NCBI GenBank assembly: GCA_016868755.1
Contig: VGFU01000001.1
Span: 104,071-168,070, forward strand
Reading direction: 5' to 3'
From: Bacteroidota bacterium
GTDB lineage: Bacteria > Bacteroidota > Bacteroidia > Flavobacteriales > Schleiferiaceae
DNA length: 64,000 nucleotides
The translations under genes and the position numbers were made by a program. Shown one piece after another: positions 17,707 through 26,790 of this stretch (its first letter is position 1; every line of letters starts with the position of its first letter). The notes beneath the pieces were generated by a model. It saw only the letters and a list, made by a program, of their open reading frames with translations, did no database searches and was not told where the DNA came from.

Positions 17707-18459
17707 ATGAACGCACGCCTTCTTTTGGCCATCTTGGCCGTGGCCGTAGCAACTTCGGCTACGGGACAGGTCACCGTGAAACGCTACAGCGTAGACGGCA
17801 CTAGCAGCAGCTCAACAAGCGGCAGCCGAAATACGGAACGAGCACGTCAACGCCAGCTTGATCGCTACCCTACCGCCCTGAAGTTCAACGTAGCCCCCTT
17901 CTTTGCCGGGCACTACCCCGTCTCGTTAGAGTACCGACTAAGCCCCTACGTTACCGTGGAAGGCGGGCTCGGACTTACTACCCACAATGGCCTCGACGCG
18001 TTCATCAACGAGGCCGTTGTTTGGGATAACAACGCTTTTTACAGTGCCGACAGCCGGGTGCGTCCGGGGTCAAGCCAATCGGCCAACATTAAAATTTTTC
18101 CGGGCGGAGACTCCTACGACGACGGCTTTTACCTCGGATTTTTCATCCAAAACCGCAGCTACAGCAAACTTTTTGCGGGCGCGGACCAAAATTTCGTAAG
18201 CTTCAAGCAGAATTTTGACCAAGGCCTGATGATCGGAACACAGCTTCGTTCAAGCGACCGTATCATGGTAGATTTGAGCATGGGCCTGTCCAACCGCTAC
18301 GTTCATTTTCCAGTGGTCGTCGAAGACTACACGATCGACCTCGTTACGGGTCAAGAGCGCTACGTGGCACGGCTTGATGAAACACAAGACGGACGCAGCC
18401 AGAACCTCGGTTTTTTTGTTGGCATCAAGCTCGGTTACTTGCTTTCGACGAACCGCTAA
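17707..18459 (+). CDS. Outer-membrane beta-barrel-like protein
   Basis: A 250-residue exported protein. The signal peptide is MNARLLLAILAVAVATSATG. A Ser-rich stretch follows (residues 36-46), and then alternating aromatic strands such as ALKFNVAPFFAGHYPVSLEY, YVTVEGGLGLTT and FLGFFIQNRSYSKLFAG. It ends GFFVGIKLGYLLSTNR, so the last strand is close to the C-terminus, as in small outer-membrane barrels. No specific function is recognised. Divergent from the preceding exported protein gene; followed by a strong terminator. Confidence 0.65.
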   Translation: MNARLLLAILAVAVATSATGQVTVKRYSVDGTSSSSTSGSRNTERARQRQLDRYPTALKFNVAPFFAGHYPVSLEYRLSPYVTVEGGLGLTTHNGLDAFINEAVVWDNNAFYSADSRVRPGSSQSANIKIFPGGDSYDDGFYLGFFIQNRSYSKLFAGADQNFVSFKQNFDQGLMIGTQLRSSDRIMVDLSMGLSNRYVHFPVVVEDYTIDLVTGQERYVARLDETQDGRSQNLGFFVGIKLGYLLSTNR

Positions 18460-18480
18460 GCTCCTTATTCATAGAATAAT

Positions 18481-18508
18481 AAAGGCCGACCCGATAGGGC
18501 CGGCCTTT
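18481..18508. terminator. Bidirectional intrinsic terminator
   Basis: A near-perfect hairpin with arms AAAGGCCG and CGGCCTTT extended by CCC/GGG around a GATA loop. It sits between two convergent genes (barrel protein and queA), and an AAAG/CTTT base at both ends allows use from either side. Confidence 0.8.
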
Positions 18509-18528
18509 GTTTTTGGTCGAAGTCCGCG

Positions 18529-19578
18529 CTACACAAAAAGCAACGCGTCGCCGTAGCTCAAGAAGCGGTAGCCCTCTTTGACGGCCGTGTTGTAGACGTC
18601 CATGGTGAGTTCATACCCGGCAAAGGCCGCGGTCAGCATGAGCATCGTCGACTGGGGCGCATGAAAATTCGTAATCATGCTGTTGGCCACGGTGAACTGG
18701 TGCGGCGGAAAAATGAACTTGGACGTCCAACCGTTGCCCGCCTTGATGCGGTGGTCGGTAATGGTCGACGACTCGAGCGAACGAATCACGCTCGTGCCCA
18801 CGGCGCAGACGCGGCGCTTTTCGGCTTTGGCTTGGTTCACGCGCTCGGCGGTTTCGGGGTAGAGCCAAAACTGCTCCGATTCCATTTTGTGCTTGCTGAG
18901 GTCCTCAACTTCGACTTGGCGGAACGTGCCCAGCCCCACGTGCATGGTCATTTCAACCGTGTCAATGCCCTTGATCTCGAGCTTCTTCATCAAATTCTTG
19001 CTGAAGTGCAGCGAGGCCACCGGGGCGGCCACCGCACCCTCGACTTTGGCAAAAATGCTCTGGTAGCGTTCCTCGTCCGAGGCCTCAAGCGGGCGAGTAA
19101 TGTATTTAGGTAGCGGGGTTTCACCCATTTCCTTGAGCTTTTGGCGGAACTCCTCGTAGCTTCCATCAAACAGGAAGCGCAGGGTGCGTCCGCGCGAAGT
19201 CGTATTGTCGATGACTTCAGCCACTAGGCTGTCGTCTTCGCCAAAGTAGAGTTTGTTGCCGATGCGAATTTTGCGGGCGGGATCCACCAAAACGTCCCAC
19301 AGGCGGCTTTCGGCGTTGAGTTCGCGCAGCAAAAAGACCTCAATTAGGGCACCGGTCTTCTCTTTATTGCCCCACATGCGAGCCGGAAAAACCTTGGTGT
19401 TGTTGATCACTAGCAGGTCGCGCGGCTCAAAAAAGTTAGCCAGGTCGCGAAAGTAGTGGTGCTCCATGCTTCCCGTTTCGCGGTTGACCACCATCAGGCG
19501 AGCGTCGTCACGGAAGTCAACAGGGTGCTGCGCGATCTGCGCCTCGGGCAAATCGTAGCCAAAATGGGAAAGCTTCAT
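18529..19578 (-). CDS. queA: S-adenosylmethionine:tRNA ribosyltransferase-isomerase
   Basis: A 349-residue enzyme converting preQ1 in tRNA to epoxyqueuosine. Family landmarks include [20 protein letters not shown] at the start, [14 protein letters not shown], the [15 protein letters not shown] segment and [20 protein letters not shown]. The start [10 protein letters not shown] gives the usual length; a start two codons upstream (19584) is possible. A queuosine-precursor transporter is encoded at 54.9 kb, so this strain probably makes queuosine by salvage or synthesis. Confidence 0.96.
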   Translation of the reverse strand: MKLSHFGYDLPEAQIAQHPVDFRDDARLMVVNRETGSMEHHYFRDLANFFEPRDLLVINNTKVFPARMWGNKEKTGALIEVFLLRELNAESRLWDVLVDPARKIRIGNKLYFGEDDSLVAEVIDNTTSRGRTLRFLFDGSYEEFRQKLKEMGETPLPKYITRPLEASDEERYQSIFAKVEGAVAAPVASLHFSKNLMKKLEIKGIDTVEMTMHVGLGTFRQVEVEDLSKHKMESEQFWLYPETAERVNQAKAEKRRVCAVGTSVIRSLESSTITDHRIKAGNGWTSKFIFPPHQFTVANSMITNFHAPQSTMLMLTAAFAGYELTMDVYNTAVKEGYRFLSYGDALLFV

Positions 19579-19589
19579 TTTCATAGGGG

Positions 19590-19598
19590 GCAAAGGTA
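19590..19598 (-). promoter_or_regulatory. Candidate -7 box for queA
   Basis: TACCTTTGC on the minus strand lies 6-14 nt upstream of the first queA ATG. Another short-leader arrangement; no clear -33. Confidence 0.4.
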
Positions 19599-19662
19599 CC
19601 CTTTTGAACTAGGCCTTGTCAAGTGTGAACCCAAATTGGTCCGTTGGGGTTACCTAATAACT

Positions 19663-20337
19663 ATGGGAACGGACTTAGAACACGTACTGCTCGAGCGAAG
19701 CGCCCGCGACGGCGCAGCATGGGAAGCCTGGCTGGCCGAAGACACGGCGCAGCGGGCCAAACTCGAATTGCCCTTTCAGCGCCAGGGAGCCCTGCCGCTC
19801 TCGGCCATGAATCGGGACCGAATTCTCCACGAACGCCATCTGGAGTCGCTATGCGTCGACTACCGACTGCGCTTTTTGGATGCCAACCACTTTGCTGGCC
19901 ACATACCTTACGAAGCCGTTTCGGCTATGGAGCGCCTTGACGCGGCCGCAGGTGAGCGCCTAAACGGTTACAAAATTGTGGCGCCGGCCTCGATGTTCCG
20001 CTTGAGCTACCAAGACAAAGACCCCATGCTGCTGTTGGACCTCGGTAACAAATACTACTACCTCGTGCACAAATGGGGTGGTGAAGTCAATCCGCTGCGC
20101 CGGCTGCTGATGTATCCGTTGCGGTCGTTTCCCAGCATGCTGCGGAGCGTCGTGGGCTTCTGCGCGCTGGTAGCGGCCCTAGTTCCCGAAGCCTGGCTCG
20201 GCGAGCACGCGGGGTTTGTGCGCATTATTTTCTTTTTCTACCTGCTGTTTGCGACGTCGGCGATGACGGCGCTTTACGGATTTTCGCGCGCCAAAAACTT
20301 CAGCGAAAACCTCTGGACGTCGCGCTACGACGACTGA
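19663..20337 (+). CDS. Membrane-anchored protein of unknown function
   Basis: A 224-residue protein not recognised. The soluble N-terminal part (residues 1 to about 155) contains LERSARDGAAWEAWLAED and a YRLRFLDANHFAGHIPYEAV segment. Two hydrophobic helices follow (about residues 162-178 and 187-208), and a short basic tail ends SENLWTSRYDD. I chose the ATG at 19663 because the longer open frame upstream is antisense to queA. It is inserted on the opposite strand between queA and truB and overlaps the end of truB by 13 nt. Confidence 0.7.
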   Translation: MGTDLEHVLLERSARDGAAWEAWLAEDTAQRAKLELPFQRQGALPLSAMNRDRILHERHLESLCVDYRLRFLDANHFAGHIPYEAVSAMERLDAAAGERLNGYKIVAPASMFRLSYQDKDPMLLLDLGNKYYYLVHKWGGEVNPLRRLLMYPLRSFPSMLRSVVGFCALVAALVPEAWLGEHAGFVRIIFFFYLLFATSAMTALYGFSRAKNFSENLWTSRYDD

Positions 20338-21038
20338 ATGGCCGCGAGCACCTCGTCGACGGTGTGCATGGCGGCGAATGGAACCACGCTGGTGCGCCGC
20401 AGCGCCGTCAGGTAGGCTCCGCAGCCCAAATGCTGACCGAGGTCGTGGGCAAGCGAGCGAATGTAGGTGCCCTTGCCGCAGTGCACCGTGAGTTCGCAGT
20501 GCTGGGCGTCGAGCGGGCGGAACTCCAGAGCGTCAATCTGAACTGGTCGGGACTGTAGCTCGGCGACCCGCCCTGTGCGGGCGAGGTCGTAGGCCCGCGC
20601 TCCGTCGATTTTCACCGCGCTGTATTGGGGCGGAACCTGCATCACCTCCCCCGTGAAGGCGGCTGTCAACTCAGCGACTGTCGATTCGTTGAGCAAGGGT
20701 AGCGGTTTGCCCGTAGGCACCTCAGGGGTCTCGGCGTCAAAGCTTGCCGTGACGGCGCCCCACTTGACCGTGGCCACATAGGCTTTGGCTCCGGCCATGA
20801 CCGACTCGATTTCTTTGGTCTTGCGGCCCACCGCGAGCACCAGCATTCCGGTGGCTAAGGGGTCCAGGGTTCCGGCGTGGCCGATCTTGATGCGGGTTCC
20901 GTAGCGGCGTTTAAGGGCGTTGCGCACCTTGGCAACTACGTCAAACGAAGTCCAACCCAGAGGTTTGTCGACGGCGATCCAAAATCCGGCCCGCGCCTCG
21001 TCGAGGGTATCAGGTACCCTTAAGCCAGCGCCGTCCAC
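20325..21038 (-). CDS. truB: tRNA pseudouridine(55) synthase
   Basis: A 237-residue TruB. The catalytic Asp lies in GHAGTLDPLATGML; IAVDKPLGWTSFDVV opens the domain, and QVPPQYSAVKIDGARAYDLA and GTYIRSLAHDLG are family segments. It modifies U55 in the T-loop of tRNAs. Its start overlaps the end of uppP by 19 nt. It belongs to the ftsX-DUF3098-uppP-truB-queA neighbourhood typical of Bacteroidota, here interrupted by the convergent unknown gene. Confidence 0.95.
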   Translation of the reverse strand: MDGAGLRVPDTLDEARAGFWIAVDKPLGWTSFDVVAKVRNALKRRYGTRIKIGHAGTLDPLATGMLVLAVGRKTKEIESVMAGAKAYVATVKWGAVTASFDAETPEVPTGKPLPLLNESTVAELTAAFTGEVMQVPPQYSAVKIDGARAYDLARTGRVAELQSRPVQIDALEFRPLDAQHCELTVHCGKGTYIRSLAHDLGQHLGCGAYLTALRRTSVVPFAAMHTVDEVLAAIQSS

Positions 21039-21820
21039 AAACTCGCGAGGCCACCTACGGCAAAGCAGTAGTAAGCGAAGTACTTAAGCTTGGCGAGCTT
21101 GACCAATTGAATCATGGTGCGGCAGGCCCAGAGTCCGGTGATGAATGCGGCGACGAAGCCCACCATCAGCGGGAGCAGCAAGGTATCTGAGGCCGATTCG
21201 GGGTTAGCGGCCATGTCGACCACGTCGAGCAGCATTTTGCCTAAAATCACGGGCACCACCATCAAGAACGAAAAGCGCGCGGCTTTTTCGCGATCGATAC
21301 CCAGCAGAACGCTGGCTGAAATAGTGGCGCCGCTGCGCGAAATGCCCGGCAAGATGGCGATAGCCTGCGCGATGCCCACCGCAAAAGCGTCACCGATCGA
21401 CACTTTTTTGTGGGTTTTCTTGGCTTGGTCCGCCATGAGCATCAGCAAGCCGGTTACCAGCAGCATCAGCCCCACGAGCAAGGTGGAGCCCTCAAAAAGT
21501 CCCTCGATTTGGTCCTCGAAGAGCAAGCCGATAACACCCGCCGGAATCATGGACACCAAAATCGCCCCAGCGAACTTGCGGTCCTCTTCGTGTCCCTTGA
21601 AAATCCCGCCCAAAATCGACACGATGTCTTTGTAAAACACTACGACGGTCGAAAGCGCCGTGCCGGCGTGAACGGTGATGGTGAACAGCAACCCGGTCTC
21701 GCCCGACATTTCGAGGCCCAACAGAGAGCGACCAAGCTCCAAATGTCCCGAGGAACTAACGGGTAAAAATTCCGCGAGCCCTTGAATGATGCCCAGAATG
21801 AGCGCACTCAGCCAATCCAT
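21020..21820 (-). CDS. uppP: Undecaprenyl-diphosphatase
   Basis: A 266-residue polytopic membrane enzyme that dephosphorylates undecaprenyl diphosphate to recycle the lipid carrier of cell-wall synthesis. Both signature segments are present: EFLPVSSSGHLELG near the N-terminus and AILPGISRSGATIS in the middle. It is 3 nt downstream of the DUF3098 gene and overlaps truB. Confidence 0.96.
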   Translation of the reverse strand: MDWLSALILGIIQGLAEFLPVSSSGHLELGRSLLGLEMSGETGLLFTITVHAGTALSTVVVFYKDIVSILGGIFKGHEEDRKFAGAILVSMIPAGVIGLLFEDQIEGLFEGSTLLVGLMLLVTGLLMLMADQAKKTHKKVSIGDAFAVGIAQAIAILPGISRSGATISASVLLGIDREKAARFSFLMVVPVILGKMLLDVVDMAANPESASDTLLLPLMVGFVAAFITGLWACRTMIQLVKLAKLKYFAYYCFAVGGLASLWTALA

Positions 21821-21823
21821 CGC

Positions 21824-22048
21824 TTAGGCCTTGGGCTTGCGCATGATGGCCCACACTTCGAGGGCAAAGCCGATCACGACAAACAGCGGCGCCACCACAA
21901 TGCGGCGAGCACTGAACAGCTCGGGGTTGTAGACGTTGGGGTCCTCAGAACCGCCACCCGACATGAGCAAAAATCCAAGGACGATCAAGGCCAATCCGGC
22001 GAGCATGAGCACGTAGTTGCCGCGTTCAAAGAGAAAAGTCGTTTTCAT
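21824..22048 (-). CDS. DUF3098 family small membrane protein
   Basis: A 74-residue protein with two membrane helices (about residues 12-28 and 45-65), with LMSGGGSEDPNVYNPELFS between them, the hallmark of DUF3098. Function unknown; it is conserved next to ftsX in Bacteroidota and here abuts the ftsX stop codon directly. Confidence 0.88.
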   Translation of the reverse strand: MKTTFLFERGNYVLMLAGLALIVLGFLLMSGGGSEDPNVYNPELFSARRIVVAPLFVVIGFALEVWAIMRKPKA

Positions 22049-22933
22049 TTATTCGTAGAGTTGGTGGGTTTTAAGCGCAAGGTAGCGGTGCACCGACAAG
22101 GCGGTGGATGCCGTGGTCAGCAGAATTCCGACCGCGAGTTGGCCCACCGCGAGGGCGGCCCAAAGCGACCAGGTGAGGCTAACGCCGAGGCGGGGCCATT
22201 CGTTGATCAGCACCGCATAGGTCGTGGCAAGCAGGAGGGCGGCGAGCAGTCCGCCCAGCGCGCCAAGAATGAGGCCTTCTTTCAAAAAGGGCTTGTGGAT
22301 AAAGGCCTTGGTGGCCCCCACGAGTTGCATGGTTTTAAGGGTAAATCGACGCGCGTAGATCGCCAACCGCAGGGCGTTGTTGATGAGCATCAGGCTCACC
22401 AGCAGCAGCACGGCTACGGCACCCAGCATCGCCGAATTGATCTTGCCCACGTTTTGGTGGATCACCGAGACCAGGTCGCGGTCGTAGGCCATGTTCTCGA
22501 TAATCGACGACTTGGCAAAGCGCTCCTGGAGCTTGGCGAGCTGTTCGGGGCTCACGTAGTCGGCCTTGAGCTTGACGTCGATGGCGTCGCTGAGCGGATT
22601 AAAGCCCAGAAAATTCACAAAGTCTTCGCCTAAATCTTTTTGGAACTGCACCGCGGCCTCGTCTTTGCCCACAAAGCGGAGGCTGCGAATCTCGGCTTCG
22701 TCGGACCACTGCTTGATGAAGTCGTCGGCCTGATCTTGGCTGGTTTCGGGCTTCAAAAACAACGTAAACGTGAAGTTCTCTTTGAGGTCGTCGGTCAAAA
22801 CCTGCGACTGGTAGGCCAGCGTGGCCATGATTCCGGTTAAAAACAGCACGAGGCCGATGCTGAGCACCACCCCGGCGTAGGAAAAGCGCACGCGGCGCTT
22901 GTTAAAGGCTTCTTCTCCTTGTGCTTTGGCCAT
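22049..22933 (-). CDS. ftsX: Cell division permease-like protein FtsX
   Basis: A 294-residue FtsX: a short cytoplasmic N-terminus, one helix (about residues 20-42), a periplasmic domain to about residue 170, then three more helices. SEAEIRSLRFVGKDEAAVQF and GFNPLSDAIDVKLKADYV fit the family's periplasmic domain. It works with the ATPase FtsE (not in this window) to control peptidoglycan hydrolases at division. Divergent from leuS with 47 nt between starts. Confidence 0.93.
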   Translation of the reverse strand: MAKAQGEEAFNKRRVRFSYAGVVLSIGLVLFLTGIMATLAYQSQVLTDDLKENFTFTLFLKPETSQDQADDFIKQWSDEAEIRSLRFVGKDEAAVQFQKDLGEDFVNFLGFNPLSDAIDVKLKADYVSPEQLAKLQERFAKSSIIENMAYDRDLVSVIHQNVGKINSAMLGAVAVLLLVSLMLINNALRLAIYARRFTLKTMQLVGATKAFIHKPFLKEGLILGALGGLLAALLLATTYAVLINEWPRLGVSLTWSLWAALAVGQLAVGILLTTASTALSVHRYLALKTHQLYE

Positions 22934-22967
22934 GGGACAAATCTACGCGAAATCCGAGGCACGGGGC

Positions 22968-22976
22968 TACTTTTGC
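22968..22976 (+). promoter_or_regulatory. Candidate -7 box for leuS
   Basis: TACTTTTGC ends 4 nt before the leuS ATG at 22981, matching TAnnTTTG. A -33 TTG is not evident. Confidence 0.4.
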
Positions 22977-22980
22977 CGGC

Positions 22981-25869
22981 ATGGAATACCGACCGATTGA
23001 ATGGGATGCCCGCGCGCAGCAGTTATGGCGCGATTTAAACGTGTACGGCGCGGAATTTCCGTCGGATCGGAAGCCCTTCTATGTACTCGACATGTTCCCC
23101 TACCCCTCGGGGGCGGGGCTCCACGTGGGGCACCCGCTGGGCTACATCGCCAGCGACATCGTCAGCCGCTTTAAGCGCCACCAGGGCTTTAACGTGCTGC
23201 ACCCAATGGGTTTTGACGCCTTTGGCCTCCCCGCGGAGCAGTACGCCATCCAGACCGGCCAGCACCCCGCCGTCACGACCGAAACCAACATCGAGCGCTA
23301 CCGCGAGCAGCTGAACCGCCTCGGACTCGGTTTTGACTGGAGTCGCGAGGTGCAGACCTGCGATCCCGACTACTACCGCTGGACGCAGTGGGTGTTCCTT
23401 CAGTTGTTTGGCGCCTGGTACAACCAACAAAGCGAGCGCGCGGAGCCGATCGAAACGCTCGTGGCCCACTTGAGCGCGCGGGGCACCGATGACCTGAACG
23501 CTGCCTGCCACGGCGAACCCCAATGCACCGCGACCGAATGGGCCGCCATGGATGCTGCGCAGCGCGAAGCGCTGCTGCAGCACTTCCGCCTCGCCTACCG
23601 CAGCGAGTCGCTGGTGAACTGGTGTCCGGCCCTCGGAACCGTACTTGCCAACGACGAAGTCGTGAACGGCCTCAGCGAGCGCGGCGGACACCCGGTCGTG
23701 CAGAAGCCCATGCTTCAGTGGTCGATGCGCATCAGCGCCTTTGCCCAGCGCCTGCTCGACGGACTCGACGAGCTAAACTGGAGCGACAGCATCAAGGAAT
23801 CGCAGCGCCACTGGATCGGCCGCAGCCAAGGCGCACGGATTCGGTTTAAGGTGCTCGCTGGCAACGCCGGCGAGGCTGCTGGCAACCGGTTACTAGTTGC
23901 GGGCGGAGCGGGCGGAGCCGGCGGAGCGGGCGCAGCAGGCGGAGCAACCAGCAACCAGCAACCAGTCGCGGGCGGAGCCGGCGCAGCCAGCGAAGCCGAA
24001 GTGCTCGAAGTGTTTTCCACCCGGCCCGACACGATTTTTGGCGCCACGTTCATGGTGGTCGCCCCCGAGCACCCGCTGCTCGGGGCGTGGACGACTGAGG
24101 CCCAGCGGGCCGACGTGGAGGCCTACTGCGAGCGGGCGGCACGCCGGAGCGAGCGCGACCGCCAAGCCGACACCAAGACGGTCAGCGGGGTGTTCACTGG
24201 AACCTACGTGGAGCATCCGTTTACCGGAGCACCGATCCCGGTGTGGACCAGCGACTACGTGCTGATGGGCTACGGAACGGGGGCCGTGATGGCGGTTCCG
24301 GGGCACGACAGCCGAGACCATGCACTGGCAAAGGCCATGGGCTTGCCGATTGTGCAGGTGGTGGCTTCAAGCGAGCCCGTGGACGTGCAGGCCGAGGCCT
24401 TCGAGGCCAAGTCGGGGCGTGCCATGGCGTCGGAGTTTTTGAACGGATTGGCCACCGTTGAGGCGATCGACCGGGCGATTTCGGAGCTGGAGGCGCGCGG
24501 ACTGGGCGAGCGGACGGTGCAGTATCGATTGCGCGATGCGGTGTTTGGCCGCCAGCGCTACTGGGGCGAACCGATTCCGATTGCGTACCGCAACGGAGTT
24601 CCCGAGGCACTGCCTTTGGATGAGTTGCCGCTCAAACTGCCTGCCGTGGATAAGTACTTGCCCACCGAGGACGGGGAACCGCCTTTGGCGCGCGCAGAGA
24701 ACTGGGTGTCGGCCGAAGGCCTTCCGCTGGAGACGACCACCATGCCGGGCTGGGCCGGAAGCTCCTGGTACTTTTTGCGGTACATGGATCCGCACAACGC
24801 CCACGCACCGGTAGACCGCGGCACCGCCGACTACTGGGGCCAAGTCGACCTGTACGTGGGCGGAAGCGAGCACGCCACCGGCCACCTGCTCTACAGCCGT
24901 TTTTGGACGCACGCACTCCATGACTTGGGCCATATTGGGTTCCGCGAACCTTTTAAGCGTTTAGTGAACCAAGGCATGATTCAGGGAATCAGTGCGTTTG
25001 TGCACCGCATCGAGGGCACGCAAACCGTGGTCAGCGCAGAATTGGCCGGCCAGTACGCCACCCAAAAGCTTCATGTTGATGTGAGCCTGGTGAATGAGCG
25101 CAACGAGGTCGACCGCGACGCCCTGTGCGCATGGATGCCAAGCTGGGCTGGAACTGAATTTATTCCAACTAAGGGTCCGATTAAGGTCGAGCGCGAAGTC
25201 GAGAAGATGTCAAAATCGAAGTACAACGTCGTCAACCCCGACGCGCTGGCCGACCAGCACGGCGCGGATGCCGTCCGACTTTTTGAAATGTTCCTCGGAC
25301 CCATCGAGCAGAGCAAGCCCTGGGACACCCAAGGTATGTCGGGCGTGGTGGGCTTTTTGAAAAAAGCCGTGCGCCTGGTGGAGAAAGGGCACGACGGCGA
25401 GGCTTCGACCGAGGAACTTCGCGCCCTGCACACGCTGATCGACAAGCTGCAGCGCGACGTTGAAACGCTGTCGTTCAACACCTCGGTGAGCGCCATGATG
25501 ATTGCGGTGAATGCTTGGGGCGGACTTCCGAAGCTCGCCCGCCAAACGCTGCGCGACTTCGCGGTGCTGCTCGAACCTTTTGCGCCGCACACCGCCGAAG
25601 CCCTATGGGCCGAACTGGGCGGCACGGGAAGTGTCGTGCGCGCCTCCTACCCCGCGCTGAACCCCGAATTTCTTGTCAAGGACAGCATCAACTACCCTGT
25701 GCAATTCAACGGCAAAACGCGCTTTCAACTCGAAATGCCGGCTTCGGCCACGGCGGCCGAGGTTGAGGCGGCGGTCCTGGCTCACGAAAAGACGGCACAC
25801 TTTCTCGAAGGGCGCAGCCCCAAGAAAATTATAGTGGTTCCAGGGCGGATCGTGAACGTAGTAGGCTAG
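22981..25869 (+). CDS. leuS: Leucyl-tRNA synthetase with a repeat-derived insertion
   Basis: A 962-residue LeuRS with its HIGH-type motif (HVGH in PSGAGLHVGHPLGY), the KMSKS loop (EKMSKSKYNVV) and the editing-domain TRPDTIFG segment. Start at MEYRPIEWDA; upstream in-frame codons overlap ftsX. Oddity: at about residues 295-340, just before the editing strand VFSTRPDTIFG, a low-complexity Gly/Ala-rich insertion (starting LAGNAGEAAGN) is encoded by heptamer repeats and GGCGGAGC-like units. The frame is preserved, so the gene is probably functional with a flexible loop on the editing domain. Confidence 0.96.
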   Translation: MEYRPIEWDARAQQLWRDLNVYGAEFPSDRKPFYVLDMFPYPSGAGLHVGHPLGYIASDIVSRFKRHQGFNVLHPMGFDAFGLPAEQYAIQTGQHPAVTTETNIERYREQLNRLGLGFDWSREVQTCDPDYYRWTQWVFLQLFGAWYNQQSERAEPIETLVAHLSARGTDDLNAACHGEPQCTATEWAAMDAAQREALLQHFRLAYRSESLVNWCPALGTVLANDEVVNGLSERGGHPVVQKPMLQWSMRISAFAQRLLDGLDELNWSDSIKESQRHWIGRSQGARIRFKVLAGNAGEAAGNRLLVAGGAGGAGGAGAAGGATSNQQPVAGGAGAASEAEVLEVFSTRPDTIFGATFMVVAPEHPLLGAWTTEAQRADVEAYCERAARRSERDRQADTKTVSGVFTGTYVEHPFTGAPIPVWTSDYVLMGYGTGAVMAVPGHDSRDHALAKAMGLPIVQVVASSEPVDVQAEAFEAKSGRAMASEFLNGLATVEAIDRAISELEARGLGERTVQYRLRDAVFGRQRYWGEPIPIAYRNGVPEALPLDELPLKLPAVDKYLPTEDGEPPLARAENWVSAEGLPLETTTMPGWAGSSWYFLRYMDPHNAHAPVDRGTADYWGQVDLYVGGSEHATGHLLYSRFWTHALHDLGHIGFREPFKRLVNQGMIQGISAFVHRIEGTQTVVSAELAGQYATQKLHVDVSLVNERNEVDRDALCAWMPSWAGTEFIPTKGPIKVEREVEKMSKSKYNVVNPDALADQHGADAVRLFEMFLGPIEQSKPWDTQGMSGVVGFLKKAVRLVEKGHDGEASTEELRALHTLIDKLQRDVETLSFNTSVSAMMIAVNAWGGLPKLARQTLRDFAVLLEPFAPHTAEALWAELGGTGSVVRASYPALNPEFLVKDSINYPVQFNGKTRFQLEMPASATAAEVEAAVLAHEKTAHFLEGRSPKKIIVVPGRIVNVVG
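23944..23971 (+). repeat. Heptamer repeat array inside leuS
   Basis: Three GCAACCA units followed by GTCGCGG. A second related stretch at about 23881-23901 reads GCAACCG, GTTACTA, GTTGCGG in the same 7-bp phase. Both belong to the family also seen at 48.6, 50.9 and 58.4 kb. Confidence 0.75.
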
Positions 25870-25875
25870 GATGGA

Positions 25876-26751
25876 TTATTGCCTCTGCCCTAGTTTGTAG
25901 TAGGCGTTGGTAATCCATAGCATTACCAAACCAAAGCATACTCCGCCTACAATAAGTAGTTGAGCAATTCCTGATTCTGCGGTGAAACTGAGCTTCAGCA
26001 AAATAGTTGAAATCACAAAGCTTGAGTTGCGAATGATCGTCGGAAAATCATCGCTGTAAAGCAACGACAGCAACAAGATGAAGACATCACTCACAATCAA
26101 GACGGTGTAGAACTGACCAAAAAAGACCGCATTCAAATCGGTTACCGGATTTACTAATGCATCGCCACTAGTCGTCCACGAAATGAGGCTTGTAGCTGCC
26201 AATCCAATCAGCACTCCAAACAGGCCAAATGCTAACAAATTTTTAGCATTGATAAATCGCCTAAGGTTGAGTTCCTCCGGCTGGTTCGGGAATTCTTGGT
26301 TCGAAACGTAACCCGAAATTCGGTAAAAGAGGAGCACCCCAGCATAAACCGCTAGCACGCAAAGTAAATCCCAAATAAGTTCGACGTTTCCTGGGTTCCA
26401 ATGAAAATCATCCCCCAATTCAAGGTGGGTCAAGTCCTTAAAAACACCTCGAATTAAGATAAGAACCATGATTTCGTACTGCTTGGCCACATAGATGGTC
26501 GTTGACCTGCGTAAGTAAAACACCAGCAGGTAGGTTTCGAACAAAAGCAAAACCGAAAAAGGCGTGTAAATAGCGTTGATTGGATGCGCAAACAAGGGCC
26601 CACTGATCCATTCGGGGTACCACGGTTTAGTAGCATACAACCCAAGGTGAATGAGGAAACTTGCAATGGCCGCGATGAGCGTAAATCGACCTAAGAACGC
26701 CCGGAATTCAGGAGTAAACGGACGCTCTGTCCAGGCTAGGATCGTTTTCAT
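25876..26751 (-). CDS. Polytopic membrane protein of unknown function
   Basis: A 291-residue protein with about seven hydrophobic segments, starting MKTILAWTERPFTPEFRAFL. A hydrophilic loop (about residues 140-165, VSNQEFPNQPEELNLRRFIN) splits the helices. No family is recognised with confidence. By eye it is distinctly more AT-rich than its neighbours leuS and the M23 peptidase, which could reflect transfer or weak expression. Convergent with leuS (6 nt gap). Confidence 0.7.
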   Translation of the reverse strand: MKTILAWTERPFTPEFRAFLGRFTLIAAIASFLIHLGLYATKPWYPEWISGPLFAHPINAIYTPFSVLLLFETYLLVFYLRRSTTIYVAKQYEIMVLILIRGVFKDLTHLELGDDFHWNPGNVELIWDLLCVLAVYAGVLLFYRISGYVSNQEFPNQPEELNLRRFINAKNLLAFGLFGVLIGLAATSLISWTTSGDALVNPVTDLNAVFFGQFYTVLIVSDVFILLLSLLYSDDFPTIIRNSSFVISTILLKLSFTAESGIAQLLIVGGVCFGLVMLWITNAYYKLGQRQ

Positions 26752-26790
26752 TTCACTGATTTACAGGGAAATGTACGAAAATTTCCCCGC

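Noticed and set aside
23035..24933. Long minus-strand frames across leuS
   Set aside because: High GC keeps stop codons rare on the opposite strand; leuS motifs are intact in the plus frame.
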